Shown here: positions 1-9,088 of the stretch, one piece after another
How positions within the stretch are numbered: position 1 is the first letter of the stretch
How the letters are laid out: each line of letters opens with the position of its first letter
Assembly (NCBI GenBank): GCA_035549875.1
Contig: DASZPV010000010.1
Location: 1 to 64,000, forward strand
From: JAKFWI01 sp035549875
GTDB lineage: Bacteria; Pseudomonadota; Alphaproteobacteria; Caulobacterales; Aquidulcibacteraceae
Direction of reading: 5' to 3'
DNA length: 64,000 bases
Notes under the pieces: model-generated
The model's database searches: none
The model's input: the letters and a program-made list of their open reading frames with translations, nothing else
What the model was told of the DNA's origin: nothing
Program-made: the position numbers and the translations under genes

Positions 1-915
1 AAGATCACAGGCTTGCTCAACGGGCAAAATCTCGTGACCCGGATCGAAACCACAATTCCCAATCCGGTCCTCGGCGACATGCCCGTGGTCGTCACGTTCG
101 CCAGTTACAAGACCTTCGGTGCGATGAAATTTCCGACCCACATACTGCAAAAGCAGGGCGGCTCGCGCACGTTTGAGCTGAATGTCGCAAGCGCGGCGGC
201 CAATGTGGCGAAGGCAGCCCCCACCGTGCCCGAAAATGTTCTGAAAGCAGTCGCCCGGCCGGAGGAATTAAAATCGGAAAAAATGGCCGATGGCGTTTGG
301 ATGATTTATGGCGGCCACAACAGCGTCCTGGTCGAATTCAGGGATTATCTGGCGGTTATCGAAGCGCCGGTGGACGAGGCCCGCTCCCTTGCCGTCATCG
401 CCGAAGTGAAGCGGCTAGTCCCGAACAAGCCGATTAAATACGTGATCAACACGCATCACCATTTCGATCACTCCGGAGGGCTTCGCACTTTTGTTGCGCA
501 AGGCGCCGCCGTCATCACGCACGAAGGCAACAAGGAATTCTATCAATGGGCGTGGAAACAGCCCCGCACCATGCAGCCCGATGAGCTTTCAAAAAAGCCG
601 ACAGAGGCCCAGTTCATAACGTTCAAGACCAAATATGTCCTGTCAGATGGCGTCCGCGATCTGGAGGTGCATCTGGACTTCGGAGACATGCACGACAGAT
701 TCCTGTCATTCGCCTATCTGCCCAAGGAAAAAATACTAATCGAAGCCGATGATTTTTCAGCGTGGTATTCCACGCCATGGTCACTGGCGATGTGGAACAA
801 TCTGCTCGGCAATCTGACGCGCTTGCAGCTCGATCCAGTAACCATAGCGCCGCTTCACGGCCCGATTTCGCCTATGGAGGTGTGGCTAAAACGGCTGCGC
901 GACGACACACGTTAA
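1..915 (+). CDS. MBL-fold metallo-hydrolase, 5' end outside window
   Basis: The frame is open from the first base, so the true start lies upstream; the TTG at 13 is only the first possible codon in view. The visible part is about 304 residues. Residues 1-80 form a beta-rich region of the kind that precedes the catalytic domain in exported MBL proteins. The metallo-beta-lactamase domain follows, with HHHFDH at about 148-153 (counted from position 13), the binuclear metal site of the superfamily. No later metal-ligand histidine in a GHT-type motif is obvious; 'DFGDMHDRF' stands where it would be expected, and 'LHGP' occurs near the C-terminus. The substrate is unknown. It is convergent with the bicupin at 937-1866. 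Confidence 0.85.
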   Translation, partial: KITGLLNGQNLVTRIETTIPNPVLGDMPVVVTFASYKTFGAMKFPTHILQKQGGSRTFELNVASAAANVAKAAPTVPENVLKAVARPEELKSEKMADGVWMIYGGHNSVLVEFRDYLAVIEAPVDEARSLAVIAEVKRLVPNKPIKYVINTHHHFDHSGGLRTFVAQGAAVITHEGNKEFYQWAWKQPRTMQPDELSKKPTEAQFITFKTKYVLSDGVRDLEVHLDFGDMHDRFLSFAYLPKEKILIEADDFSAWYSTPWSLAMWNNLLGNLTRLQLDPVTIAPLHGPISPMEVWLKRLRDDTR

Positions 916-936
916 GAGCGACTTTCGGCTGAGCCT

Positions 937-1866
937 CTAAGCCGTCGCGGCGACGCGGCGGCTTTTTGCTTTCTCCCAAGTAGCGCGGGCGTACATCGGA
1001 ATCGAGAACACGAGCAATTCGGCGCCATCGGGACTTGCGAGAGGCTCAGTGCCGATCCCTTCCGGAATATAATAGCACGCCTTATCGTCGAGCTTCTTGC
1101 CGCCGTAGGCCGTGGCGCCACGCACCACGCAACGAACCTGCGGCGCGTCCAGCGTTTCGCTCGCAATCACAGCGCCCGGTTCGATGCGCCATAGCGCGAC
1201 ACTGGTGCCATATTCGTTGAACGTCCCCAGATGTTTGATCTCGACGCCTGGCCGGCGCGGATCAGCTCTCCACCGGGCCCCCTGCGGCCGGATGATGATC
1301 GGGGTCTCATACCGCGGCGCGGCATAGCTTATCGGCTCGCCCATGTGCTGCTCCCAGACGGCCTCATAGCTATCTTGATTTATGCTGTGGCCGTCTGGTT
1401 GCTTAATTTTGTAGACGCCGTCTTCGAAATAGCCGCCCTTCGCCTTTAGCGCCGCCATGGCTGCACTCTTGTCCGAATCCTTGATGCGGTAAGCGCCGTT
1501 GGGCCCTGGAAACTGCAGCACGATCAGCGCGACGGGCCCCTTTTGCGATAGCGGCCCGTAATACGTTCCTTCGGGCACGTACACGCATTCGCCCTCATGC
1601 AGATCGACGCCCTTTCCCAGATTCATTTCACCCGACACAACATAGCGAAACTGATCGAAATTATGCCTGTGCCGCGGCGTGAAGAATCCGTCGCCGATCT
1701 GGTCGTAACCGAACCGCAGATTGATCTCGGCTATCCCCGTGTCGATTGGGTATTGCACCACTTTCAGGCCTGGACTGCCAGCGCCGTCTATTCCCCGCCC
1801 ACGGGTCGAGGGGACAGCGCGCCCCACCGCTTCTTCAAAACGAAATGTCTGGATACCAAACGTCAT
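937..1866 (-). CDS. Bicupin protein, type A paralogue 1
   Basis: 309 residues, no signal peptide, so cytosolic. The start is ATG at 1866, preceded by GAGGTG; an upstream ATG gives a longer frame without a ribosome site. Two cupin domains are visible. The N-terminal one has PRHRHNFDQFR (HxH plus Gln where most cupins have Glu) and then PEGTYYGP, where the usual second-motif His is Tyr. The C-terminal cupin has no histidine cluster and is probably structural. Near-identical architecture occurs at 37406-38323 and 40418-41362, and related type B copies at 1902-2792 and 47417-48319. It is the last gene of a five-gene minus-strand operon, 35 nt after the type B copy. The family resembles ring-cleaving bicupins only in fold; no activity can be assigned. 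Confidence 0.85.
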   Translation of the reverse strand: MTFGIQTFRFEEAVGRAVPSTRGRGIDGAGSPGLKVVQYPIDTGIAEINLRFGYDQIGDGFFTPRHRHNFDQFRYVVSGEMNLGKGVDLHEGECVYVPEGTYYGPLSQKGPVALIVLQFPGPNGAYRIKDSDKSAAMAALKAKGGYFEDGVYKIKQPDGHSINQDSYEAVWEQHMGEPISYAAPRYETPIIIRPQGARWRADPRRPGVEIKHLGTFNEYGTSVALWRIEPGAVIASETLDAPQVRCVVRGATAYGGKKLDDKACYYIPEGIGTEPLASPDGAELLVFSIPMYARATWEKAKSRRVAATA

Positions 1867-1901
1867 CACCGCACCTCTATTCCTGCCGGACAGCGTAACC
1901 C

Positions 1902-2792
1902 TCAAGCCGTAACCGCAACCTTCCCGCTCGCTTTGATGCGTGAAGGCGCATGCAAGTCCGCAACGTTCGGCATGCCGAGCAACAGGACTTCCGAAACCTG
2001 ATCGGCGCTGAATGTAGCGGTCTCGCCGGTGTCGAGATAAAGCGCGGTGAATTGCCGATAGTTCTCACCCTGCAAGGCACCGGCGCCGGACATGACCAGG
2101 AATACGCCGCGACCGCGCGCGGTGAACCTTGCCCCTGATTCCAGCCGGTACAGCGCGCACGGAATTCTGCAATCCGTGAAATTGCCCAAGGTCTTCACAT
2201 CGACGCCGCGTACGCCCGCTAGCGGCATCCATTGGAAATTTTCCGGATGCATGAAAATTGGGACGCCATATTGCGGCTCAGGATAGACTAGCTCGCACCC
2301 ATTGGCTTGTTCCCAGATAGCCTCGAAGCCATCCATATTCTTCTTGCCGGGCACATCCGGGTTGCGCCGAAATACGCCTTTCTCAAAGACGCCGATCTTG
2401 TCCAGCTCTTTCTTGGCAGCCGCTTTTTGTTCCATGGTCACGTAACCCTGACCACTCGGCCCGCCGAACTGCAGCGTTGCATTGTCCGTTTCGCCGACAT
2501 CAGGTCCCTGTGGGCCGTAATAAGCCCCTTCTGGAAAGAAGCCGATCGTACCGGGCTTCATCTTGCCGCTCAGCGTGTAGTCACAAGTGCCTGCGAGTTG
2601 GACTCGAAACTGACAGAAATTGTGCCGGTGCCTCGGCGAGTAGAAGTCGGCGCTTTGATGGAAGATGCCGAATTTGAAATTGCCCCGCGAGGACGGATCT
2701 CCCTCCAGCAAAATACGTTTACCGATCTTGCCGGACCGAACACCGCCAGCGTCGTGAAAGCTCGCTACCTCATCCCCGTGCGTGATCTTCAT
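1902..2792 (-). CDS. Bicupin protein, type B paralogue 1
   Basis: 296 residues with a GAGAAGG site ahead of the ATG at 2792; the ATG at 2813 is less well placed. The N-terminal cupin carries YSPRHRHNFCQFR and FFPEGAYYGP, matching the type A proteins except for Cys before the Gln. A shared FEAIWEQ-type segment and a YGVPIFMHPENFQW stretch link the two domains. The C-terminal cupin lacks metal-ligand histidines. It is followed 35 nt later by a type A bicupin, so both kinds are made together here, possibly as a heteromer. Function not recognised. Confidence 0.85.
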   Translation of the reverse strand: MKITHGDEVASFHDAGGVRSGKIGKRILLEGDPSSRGNFKFGIFHQSADFYSPRHRHNFCQFRVQLAGTCDYTLSGKMKPGTIGFFPEGAYYGPQGPDVGETDNATLQFGGPSGQGYVTMEQKAAAKKELDKIGVFEKGVFRRNPDVPGKKNMDGFEAIWEQANGCELVYPEPQYGVPIFMHPENFQWMPLAGVRGVDVKTLGNFTDCRIPCALYRLESGARFTARGRGVFLVMSGAGALQGENYRQFTALYLDTGETATFSADQVSEVLLLGMPNVADLHAPSRIKASGKVAVTA

Positions 2793-2891
2793 CGCCTTCT
2801 CAGCCCCAGACACGATTCCTAACTAAGGCGAATCTGCCATGACCGGGCGGGCGGGCTTTGATTTCAATCAATCGCGGGCCGATGGGGCTGC

Positions 2892-3944
2892 CTACCGCAT
2901 CGCCTTTGCCGCCGTTTCGAACTTTTTCCGGTCGAACTCGTTGGCGAATGGGATGAATTCGTCGGTCACAATATCCGAAGCCGGAAACACCGCCTTCGTA
3001 ACGCCAGCCTCGTGCAGAAGTTCGATATAGCTCTGCATGCCGGCAACCGAAGGTGCGCCGATACGTTTGCTCTTCGGGTTCGCCGCCGGCAAATCGTCCT
3101 GCCAAGCATTCAATTCCGCGGCGTTCTTTCGCACATCTTCGGCGGCAAAGGGCTTTTGCTCAGCGACTAACCGGGCGCGCGCGGCCGCCTCGGGATTGTA
3201 TCGGACCAGGAGCGACGCCTTGACGATTGCCCTCGAGAACCGCCTGAACGCATCCTGCTTGGCCGCGATCACCGATGGGGCGGCCAAATACCCGGCATTG
3301 GCGGAAGCTTCCAGCGTGGGATGATGAAAAATCCGCATCTTCAAACCGGCGACCATGTAAGGAACCAGTTCATAGAGCGGCAAAGCCACCGCATCCACTT
3401 TGCGGGAACGGAACGCTTCGGCCGCAGCGTCGGTAATGCCAATCGCCACCAGGGTGTAATCGCTTGGCGTTAGCCCTACCGTTTTGAGCGCCGAATGCGT
3501 CGCAAAAATCGGGGATGTCCCCGCAAGCGAGTGGACGCCGATCTTCTTGCCCTTTAGTTCGGCCAGCGTCTTGATCGGACTGTCGTCAAGGACAGCGATC
3601 ACGTAGCCGAACTTCGATGCGCGCGTCAGAAACATTTTCAGACGGGCGCCGTCATCGTAACCAGAAATCGCGGCCTCGACGCCAATGGGGCAGATATCGG
3701 CCTGGCCGCTCGCACATAGCTGTACAGCCTTGGCTGTGCCGTCCACCACGCTCTTCGATATCTTCAGGTTCTCGGCTTCGTAAAAGCCGGCGCCATTAGC
3801 GATCAGATTCAGAGAATTCATCAGCGGCGGCGTTTCTCCGCCAAAGACCAGGGAAAGCTCGTCCGCGCGCGCTGGCTGGATAACCAGCGCCAGGATCAAG
3901 CCTGCGCCAGCTATGAGACTGCGGAGAGAACCGAATGGCGACAT
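2892..3944 (-). CDS. NMT1/THI5-like solute-binding protein (copy 1)
   Basis: 350 residues. The ATG at 3944 is preceded by GGAGAAG and opens a clean signal peptide (MSPFGSLRSLIAG... ending PARA), which places it in the periplasm. The rest matches the NMT1/THI5-like type II binding proteins of ABC importers (taurine, nitrate, thiamine precursor families): LNLIANGAGFYEAENLKI near the N-terminus and a KGKKIGVHS lobe-crossing segment. 'CASGQADICPIG' supplies a Cys pair also present in the neighbouring paralogue. No permease or ATPase gene is in the window. It lies 71 nt after the stop of the paralogue and 99 nt before the type B bicupin. Confidence 0.88.
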   Translation of the reverse strand: MSPFGSLRSLIAGAGLILALVIQPARADELSLVFGGETPPLMNSLNLIANGAGFYEAENLKISKSVVDGTAKAVQLCASGQADICPIGVEAAISGYDDGARLKMFLTRASKFGYVIAVLDDSPIKTLAELKGKKIGVHSLAGTSPIFATHSALKTVGLTPSDYTLVAIGITDAAAEAFRSRKVDAVALPLYELVPYMVAGLKMRIFHHPTLEASANAGYLAAPSVIAAKQDAFRRFSRAIVKASLLVRYNPEAAARARLVAEQKPFAAEDVRKNAAELNAWQDDLPAANPKSKRIGAPSVAGMQSYIELLHEAGVTKAVFPASDIVTDEFIPFANEFDRKKFETAAKAMR

Positions 3945-4015
3945 CAACGTGCTTCTCCAAATTCCAGCAACCCAGGGACGGCGAGGCCAAGAGCGCCGCC
4001 CTACGCCTCGCCGCT

Positions 4016-5071
4016 TCATTGCATCGATTTTGCGGTCCGTTCAAAGGCCTCGTGATCGAAATCGTTGGCGGCCTCGATGAGATCGTCAGTCGCAAGTTCC
4101 GTTGCCGCGACCGGGTCTTTGAGAAACCCGGATTTTTTCATGAGGTCGATGTAGCTTTGTATGCCGGCGATCGTGATGGCGCCGATCCGCCGATTGGTGG
4201 GATCGGCCGCAGGCAGATAGGCCTGCCAGGCGTTCAACTCGGCGGTCTTTTGCGTGAGGTCCTTGGCGGAAAACGGCTTGTGCTGCGCGGTGAGCCAGGC
4301 CCGCGCCGCCGCTTTCGGATTGTAGCGAATAAGCAGCGACGACTTCACGATCGACCGGGAGAACCGCTTCACCGCGTCGGTCTTGGCGGCCAGCACCGCG
4401 GGCGAGATGGCGTAACCGGAATTGGTCACATTCTCGAGGGTTGGGTGATGCAGAATTCGCAACTTTCTTCCGGCGACGATGTACGGAATGAACTCATAAT
4501 AAGGCAGCGCCGCCCCCGCGACCTTGCCTGAAACAAGCTGAGCCATCGCCTCGTCGTCCTTGCCGATCGTCACCAGCGTGTAGTCGGTCGATTTAAGACC
4601 AGCAATCGTAAGTCCGGACTGCGACGCGCCGACCGCCGTGGGGCCGGTGCTCGAATGAACGCCAATCGACTTGCCCTTGAAGTCGGCGAGCGATCTAATC
4701 GGGCTGTCTTCAAGCACGGCGTACACATAAGTAAACTTCGCCGCGCGCGAGAGAAACATCTTCAGGCGCTCGCCCTTTTCATATCTCGTGATCAATGGCT
4801 CGATACCGATAGGGCAAATATCGAATTTGCCGTCTGAGCACGCTTGCGTCGCCTCGGGGGAGTCTTTCACCAAAGTCAAGGAGACGTTAAGGTGCTCGTC
4901 CTTGTAGAAGCCGGCGCCCTCGGCAACGAGGTTCAGCGTGTTCATGAGCGTCGGCGTCTGCCCTCCAAGCACGAGGCTCAAGGAATCGTCCGCGAACGCC
5001 GGCGTAAGCGCAAGGGCCAGGGCCGCGCAGAAGCCGATGCCGGCGGTACGCGCCAAACGGAGAGGCGTCAT
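4016..5071 (-). CDS. NMT1/THI5-like solute-binding protein (copy 2)
   Basis: 351 residues from ATG 5071, behind AGAGGAA. The signal peptide ends in TPAFA before DDSLSLVLGG. It aligns along its whole length with the product of 2892-3944 (shared LNLxAxGAGFY, ICPIG, IRYNP, AELNAWQ and IGAxxxAGxQSYI segments), so the two arose by tandem duplication but have diverged to moderate identity. The family binds small organic anions, sulfonates, amines or pyrimidine precursors. The ligand here is unknown; the duplication suggests two related ligands. It is 19 nt downstream of the exported CMD gene, in the same operon. Confidence 0.88.
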   Translation of the reverse strand: MTPLRLARTAGIGFCAALALALTPAFADDSLSLVLGGQTPTLMNTLNLVAEGAGFYKDEHLNVSLTLVKDSPEATQACSDGKFDICPIGIEPLITRYEKGERLKMFLSRAAKFTYVYAVLEDSPIRSLADFKGKSIGVHSSTGPTAVGASQSGLTIAGLKSTDYTLVTIGKDDEAMAQLVSGKVAGAALPYYEFIPYIVAGRKLRILHHPTLENVTNSGYAISPAVLAAKTDAVKRFSRSIVKSSLLIRYNPKAAARAWLTAQHKPFSAKDLTQKTAELNAWQAYLPAADPTNRRIGAITIAGIQSYIDLMKKSGFLKDPVAATELATDDLIEAANDFDHEAFERTAKSMQ

Positions 5072-5090
5072 TGCACGCGTTCCTCTTATG

Positions 5091-5831
5091 TTATTTCCCG
5101 CAACTAGTCGTCGCACTGGCAGGAAGCAGAGGCTTTTGGCCGGGGTTCAGTTGCATATCGAACGCCGTAAGCTCAGCGCCAGTGGCCGCATACATCGCCA
5201 TCAACTCGACCAAGTCCACCGTGCCGCGTGCGCCGAACAGGCGTCTCACGTCGGCGAATGTCTTCGGAGACACCTTCCGACTCCCGAACGTCTCGCGCGA
5301 CAAGGTGATGATCGCAGCGTCCTTCTCGTCAAGACCGGTAACCGGTTTGCAATTCGTGATGACATCGACGACCTTTGGCCCCAGATACCGAGGGTCTTTC
5401 TCCTCCAGGGCATGCTCCACCCATTGGGTGAACTCGTATTGGTTGGTCAGCTCACGCGCCGTGGTCAACACGGCGGCTTCAACCACACGCGGCGATAGCC
5501 CTGTGTCGTATTTCAGATAGTGATGCACCTCCGCCATGGCCTTGGCGAGCTTTGGGCTGTGCATGCGGATGGGCGGACGCTCTTCCCCGCGGCTCTTGTA
5601 GCCGCCCTGTTGAGCGGCCATGACATCGTCGAAAATCTTCTTGTCGGCCTCGCTCATGTCTTCGCGCTTGGCGAAAGGCAGCCGATTGCCGGATTCAGGA
5701 TATATATCCGCGGGAAGCGCCGGCACTTTTGCGGGCGCGTCCTGCGCCGCGGCTTGCCCGAGGTTGTGCCCCAGCAGCAGAGATAACGCGCCGACAACAA
5801 CAAGCGCACCCACGCGGTTCAGTATTTTCAC
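5091..5831 (-). CDS. Exported carboxymuconolactone decarboxylase-family protein (copy 1)
   Basis: 246 residues if translation begins at the GTG at 5831, six bases after a strong GGGAGGTG site; the ATG at 5903 lacks such a site. Residues 1-30 (VKILNRVGALVVVGALSLLLGH...) form a signal peptide, unusual because CMD/AhpD-like proteins are normally cytosolic. The CMD domain shows the conserved TARELTNQYEFTQW segment. There is no AhpD CxxC pair; instead a Cys in NCKPVTGL and one three residues from the C-terminus could form a disulfide. The same two positions are Cys in the paralogue at 14301-15029. First gene of the operon running down to 937. Confidence 0.85.
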   Translation of the reverse strand: MKILNRVGALVVVGALSLLLGHNLGQAAAQDAPAKVPALPADIYPESGNRLPFAKREDMSEADKKIFDDVMAAQQGGYKSRGEERPPIRMHSPKLAKAMAEVHHYLKYDTGLSPRVVEAAVLTTARELTNQYEFTQWVEHALEEKDPRYLGPKVVDVITNCKPVTGLDEKDAAIITLSRETFGSRKVSPKTFADVRRLFGARGTVDLVELMAMYAATGAELTAFDMQLNPGQKPLLPASATTSCGK

Positions 5832-6136
5832 GCCCACCTCCCAGGTTCTGATTGCCGTTCTAGGCAGGAACATAGAGGCGATTGGGCGCCCGCACCAGAC
5901 CAATAGTAGGAGCCCATACGAACCGACGGCTCACGAAGATGTGTCAGGGGTGGCAAACTCAAAAGCTGCTTTCCGTCGGCGCGAGAAGGCGGGCCATCCG
6001 GACATGCCAGATCCTGCAAGCGCTGCGCTGTCGCCTCCCAGGAGGGGCATTTCACGCGAGCCACACCTACAAGAAAATCTGGCATTCACGGAATCGATGA
6101 ACTACCAGTGCGGTAACGCGCGAGGGGGCGGAAAAC
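5832..6136. other. Divergent intergenic region with palindromic element
   Basis: About 305 bases between the CMD operon (minus) and the MFS gene (plus). No open frame here looks coding. It contains the palindromic element at 5906-5919 described separately. I cannot pick out a clear sigma-70 promoter on either strand. Confidence 0.6.
5902..5921. promoter_or_regulatory. Candidate operator, site 1 of 4
   Basis: The core GTAGGAGCCCATAC (5906-5919) read on the minus strand is GTATGGGCTCCTAC, 12 of 14 identical to the core of the element at 38446-38465. The core is an imperfect inverted repeat (GTAnGGnnCCnTAC). It sits between divergently transcribed genes, as do the three other sites. The regulator is unknown. 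Confidence 0.4.
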
Positions 6137-7483
6137 ATGAGCAATGAGGCGGACATCGCGGTGCACGCTCCGGCCCAGAAGCGTTTAGGTCCAATCCTGC
6201 TGAGCCCCGGATGGGGGACAAAGCAGGTCATCGCGTTCCTGTTCGTGATCTCGATCAGCCAGAGCATGAACGAATTTGCCAACGTGATGACGCCCCTGAT
6301 CCTTGGGCAGCAATTGCATCTGCCAAAGGAAAATCAGGGCAGTCTCGTCGGGATGCTCGGCGCGACGCAGCAGTTTGGCACGCTTCTCTGCATCCTGGCG
6401 GCTGGCGCGCTGGCCGATATGCTCGGGCGCCGCGTCCTGCTGCTCTTCACGCTGATCGGCTATTTCATTTGCCTTCTGACCTACCCGTTCCTGACTTCGG
6501 TGTTCGCACTTTTTGCGCTTCGATTCGCATGGGGCGTTTCCTTCACCGGCTACAATGCCGGCGCCCCGACGCTTTCCATGGACATCCCCGACAACAACTC
6601 ACGGGGCAAGTTCAACAGCGTCGTGCTGCTGGTCCCGCTCTTGGTGGCGTCGTCTTTTGTCCTCGGCGCGTCGCGTCTGCCTGCCCTTTTTCGCGATTTG
6701 TTCAGCGACCCTCAACTCGCCCTGACCTGGACCTTCGGATTGGTCTCGATCATTCCGCTGATCGGCGCCGCAACCACCATCTTCTTCTTCAAGGAGCCGC
6801 ATAGGCCGCCGCCCGGAGATGGCGGACTCTTGAAGCGGATGGGTACGATTTTTTCCAACATCCGATCCGTGCTGAGCTACGCCGGCAAGAACAAGAAGTT
6901 CGGCGCCATGCTGTTTATCGGCTCCGTAGTGCGAACCGACACGCTTATCATCGGATCATTTCTGGGCCTATGGGTCGTCAACGCGGGCCGCGAAGGCGGG
7001 ATAGACGCTATTGAAGCGACGAAGACCGCCGGCCTGCTAGCCTCCATTCGATTCGGCACAAAAGTGCTCGGCTCGCCGTTTTTCGGCTTCATTAACGACA
7101 AAGTGAACCGCGTTGCGTTGATGCTGATTTCCCTCGCGATGATGACTCTCGCGTTCGCCTTCTTCGGCCTCATCACCGACGTGTTCGGCGTTTGGATGAT
7201 CGTCGCCGTCGTCCTGATAGGCTTTTCTGAAAGCGCCGAAGCGCTGGCTTCGCAAACTTTGCTGGCGCAAGAAGCCCCACCTGAATTGCGCGGATCTTCC
7301 ATCGGCGTGTTCACTTTTTTGGGAACGATCAGCTTGCTCCTGGTCAACCTGCTCGGCGGATATCTCTTCGACAAGCTCGGATATTCCGCGCCGTACATGA
7401 TGGAAGCCGTTTTACACTTCATGGTGCTTGTCATAGCTGTAATAATACTGCGAAAGGGCGGCGCCCCGGCGCAGGCGCGTTAA
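6137..7483 (+). CDS. MFS transporter
   Basis: 448 residues, with GAGGGGGCGG upstream of the ATG. Hydrophobic segments repeat along the whole protein in the 12-helix pattern of the major facilitator superfamily. The cytoplasmic loop signature ADMLGRR after the second helix is the family's conserved G-x-x-x-D-R/K-x-G-R-R motif in shortened form. The central loop is short, and a second-half FGFINDKVNR motif mirrors the first. It probably moves an organic acid or sugar in or out. It stands alone on the plus strand, divergent from the CMD/binding-protein/bicupin operon, suggesting that it carries the same class of compound. Confidence 0.85.
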   Translation: MSNEADIAVHAPAQKRLGPILLSPGWGTKQVIAFLFVISISQSMNEFANVMTPLILGQQLHLPKENQGSLVGMLGATQQFGTLLCILAAGALADMLGRRVLLLFTLIGYFICLLTYPFLTSVFALFALRFAWGVSFTGYNAGAPTLSMDIPDNNSRGKFNSVVLLVPLLVASSFVLGASRLPALFRDLFSDPQLALTWTFGLVSIIPLIGAATTIFFFKEPHRPPPGDGGLLKRMGTIFSNIRSVLSYAGKNKKFGAMLFIGSVVRTDTLIIGSFLGLWVVNAGREGGIDAIEATKTAGLLASIRFGTKVLGSPFFGFINDKVNRVALMLISLAMMTLAFAFFGLITDVFGVWMIVAVVLIGFSESAEALASQTLLAQEAPPELRGSSIGVFTFLGTISLLLVNLLGGYLFDKLGYSAPYMMEAVLHFMVLVIAVIILRKGGAPAQAR

Positions 7484-7496
7484 GAGGGCGCTGCGC

Positions 7497-7526
7497 TTGA
7501 CAGGCGTTTAACGCGCCCCGTATCGT
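7497..7526 (+). promoter_or_regulatory. Sigma-70-type promoter for the MBL gene at 7607
   Basis: TTGACA at 7497-7502 and TATCGT at 7521-7526, separated by 18 bases. The spacer contains the palindrome GCGTTTAACGC (7504-7514), placed where a repressor would block RNA polymerase. Confidence 0.6.
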
Positions 7527-7606
7527 AGGAATGTCAACAATTGAGGGCGCGAAGCAGGCACCCTTCGGACATCGCCGGCCCTCGCTAAGATCGACGTGGA
7601 GGAATT

Positions 7607-8494
7607 ATGAGGACGTTTCTGGCGGTGTGCGCCGTCCTGGCATCAACTCAGGCTTTCGCACAAGCCCCCGCGGCGCCGGCGCCGGAAGCCATGCCGATCA
7701 GCAAGATAAAGCCGAACCTTTACATGATCACGGGAGATGGCGGTAATTCCGAACTTCTGATCACCGATAAAGGCGCGCTGTTGGTCGATACCAAGCTGCC
7801 TGGCGAAAAGGACTACAACGAATTAATGCGCGTCATCGGCACGGTGACGAAACAGCCGATCAAGGTCGTGATCGTCACGCACCATCACGTCGATCATGCC
7901 GGCAATGTCAAAGAGTTCATCGCCGCCGGCGCCCAAACGATCGGCCAGCAGAATATGCCCAAATTAATGGAAAAATATTTTGTTCCGAAGCGCATGACAG
8001 CGCCGCTGACGTCGCCGACCACGCTCTATGACAAGACCTACGAGGTGAAGCTGGGCAAGGAACAGGTCAAGCTCTATTATTTCGGCCCCGGACATACAGG
8101 CGCCGACACGGTCGTACTTTTCCCCAAGCTGAAAACCATCGTCTTTAGTGATCTCCTGGTCGCTGACCCGCTTCCGCCGCTTTTCGACGGCGGCCCCGGC
8201 GGCGGCAGTTTGCGCGGCACGGCGAACGTAATCGGCGAAGCGCTGAAGCTGCAGTGGGACACCGCCGTGCCCGGGCACGGCGAAAAGCCCCTGACGCGCG
8301 CAGACGTTGTGGCGTTCAAGGGCAAGTTGGACAAATTGGTCGAGCGCGTTCAGGCCGCCGTCGATGCGGGCACGCCGAAGGATCAGGTGGTGAAATCGCT
8401 CAAGACGGACGATCTGGGCTGGAAGCTTGAGGGCCCGTTCTGGTCAACGCCTGAACGTCTCGACATCCTCTACGCCGAGTTTTCCAAGAAATAG
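7607..8494 (+). CDS. Exported MBL-fold metallo-hydrolase
   Basis: 295 residues, ATG preceded by GGAGG. Residues 1-19 are a signal peptide (cleavage near AFAQA), so the enzyme is periplasmic. The metallo-beta-lactamase fold is complete: D61 of the first strand, HHHVDH at 92-97, GPGHTGAD about 65 residues later, the DLLVADP aspartate, and a C-terminal PGHGEKP histidine. This full set of zinc ligands argues for an active hydrolase, in the subclass B/SoxH-like group. The substrate is not recognisable. It has its own promoter at 7497-7526 and ends at a strong hairpin shared with the convergent DUF6152 gene. Confidence 0.88.
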   Translation: MRTFLAVCAVLASTQAFAQAPAAPAPEAMPISKIKPNLYMITGDGGNSELLITDKGALLVDTKLPGEKDYNELMRVIGTVTKQPIKVVIVTHHHVDHAGNVKEFIAAGAQTIGQQNMPKLMEKYFVPKRMTAPLTSPTTLYDKTYEVKLGKEQVKLYYFGPGHTGADTVVLFPKLKTIVFSDLLVADPLPPLFDGGPGGGSLRGTANVIGEALKLQWDTAVPGHGEKPLTRADVVAFKGKLDKLVERVQAAVDAGTPKDQVVKSLKTDDLGWKLEGPFWSTPERLDILYAEFSKK

Positions 8495-8512
8495 TAACGA
8501 GCATTGGAACCG

Positions 8513-8543
8513 GTCAACGGCCCGCCTTGCGTGGGCCGTTGAC
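8513..8543. terminator. Bidirectional hairpin between convergent genes
   Basis: An 11-bp perfect stem, GTCAACGGCCC (8513-8523) pairing with GGGCCGTTGAC (8533-8543), with a 9-base loop. It lies between the stop of the MBL gene (8494) and that of the DUF6152 gene (8555). A short T-run follows on the plus strand. Confidence 0.7.
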
Positions 8544-8554
8544 GTTTCACAGGC

Positions 8555-8959
8555 TCAGTAATTGTGATCCTTTAGCGTCGCGCCCGATGCCGTGGTGACG
8601 TTGATCAGAAAGGCGGCTGGTCCGCCGTCGCGCAGCGGATTGCCCTGCACCGTTATCTGGTCGCCGGCCTTCAGCGAATGGCTGCTCCACCCACGGCGAA
8701 CAAGAATGCTCGGCGGCGAGCACTCGATATTCCACAATGTTTGGGCGCCGGCGGCGTCAGCGGCCATCACTTCGAAATAGACGTGCGGATTGTTCCACTT
8801 GATCGTCTTCACCGTGCCTTTGATGGTGACCGTCTTGGTGGTGTCGAACATCGCGGCGGAATGGTGTGCTTGCGCCGGCGACGCCATGGCGCAAACGCCC
8901 GTCAGCAAGACGGCCGCAGCGACCTTGTTAAGGCCAAACGCTACCGGAATTCGCTTCAT
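8555..8959 (-). CDS. DUF6152 family secreted protein (copy 1)
   Basis: 134 residues from ATG 8959, behind GGAGA; the upstream ATG at 9091 gives a non-conserved extension. The signal peptide ends MASPAQA, after which the mature protein would begin HHSAAMFD, so two histidines occupy the new N-terminus. The body is a small beta-rich OB-like domain (KGTVKTIKWNNPHVYFEV, LWNIECSPP), the hallmark of DUF6152. Function unknown. The second copy at 28541-28942 begins HHSFAMFD at the same place. It is divergent from the GHSIGHWEGDTLVVDT protein at 9201, and the two families are neighbours again at 27.7-28.9 kb. Confidence 0.85.
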   Translation of the reverse strand: MKRIPVAFGLNKVAAAVLLTGVCAMASPAQAHHSAAMFDTTKTVTIKGTVKTIKWNNPHVYFEVMAADAAGAQTLWNIECSPPSILVRRGWSSHSLKAGDQITVQGNPLRDGGPAAFLINVTTASGATLKDHNY

Positions 8960-9088
8960 CGCTGCTAATCTCCAAGTCGTGCAAAAAGTCGGGGATGTCT
9001 CCCCGCGCTCCCTGCGCAATCGACGAGTGGTCTCGTCCGCTTCCGCCCTAGGCAACGAACTGGCGATGCCGGCGCGTTGATCAGTCTT

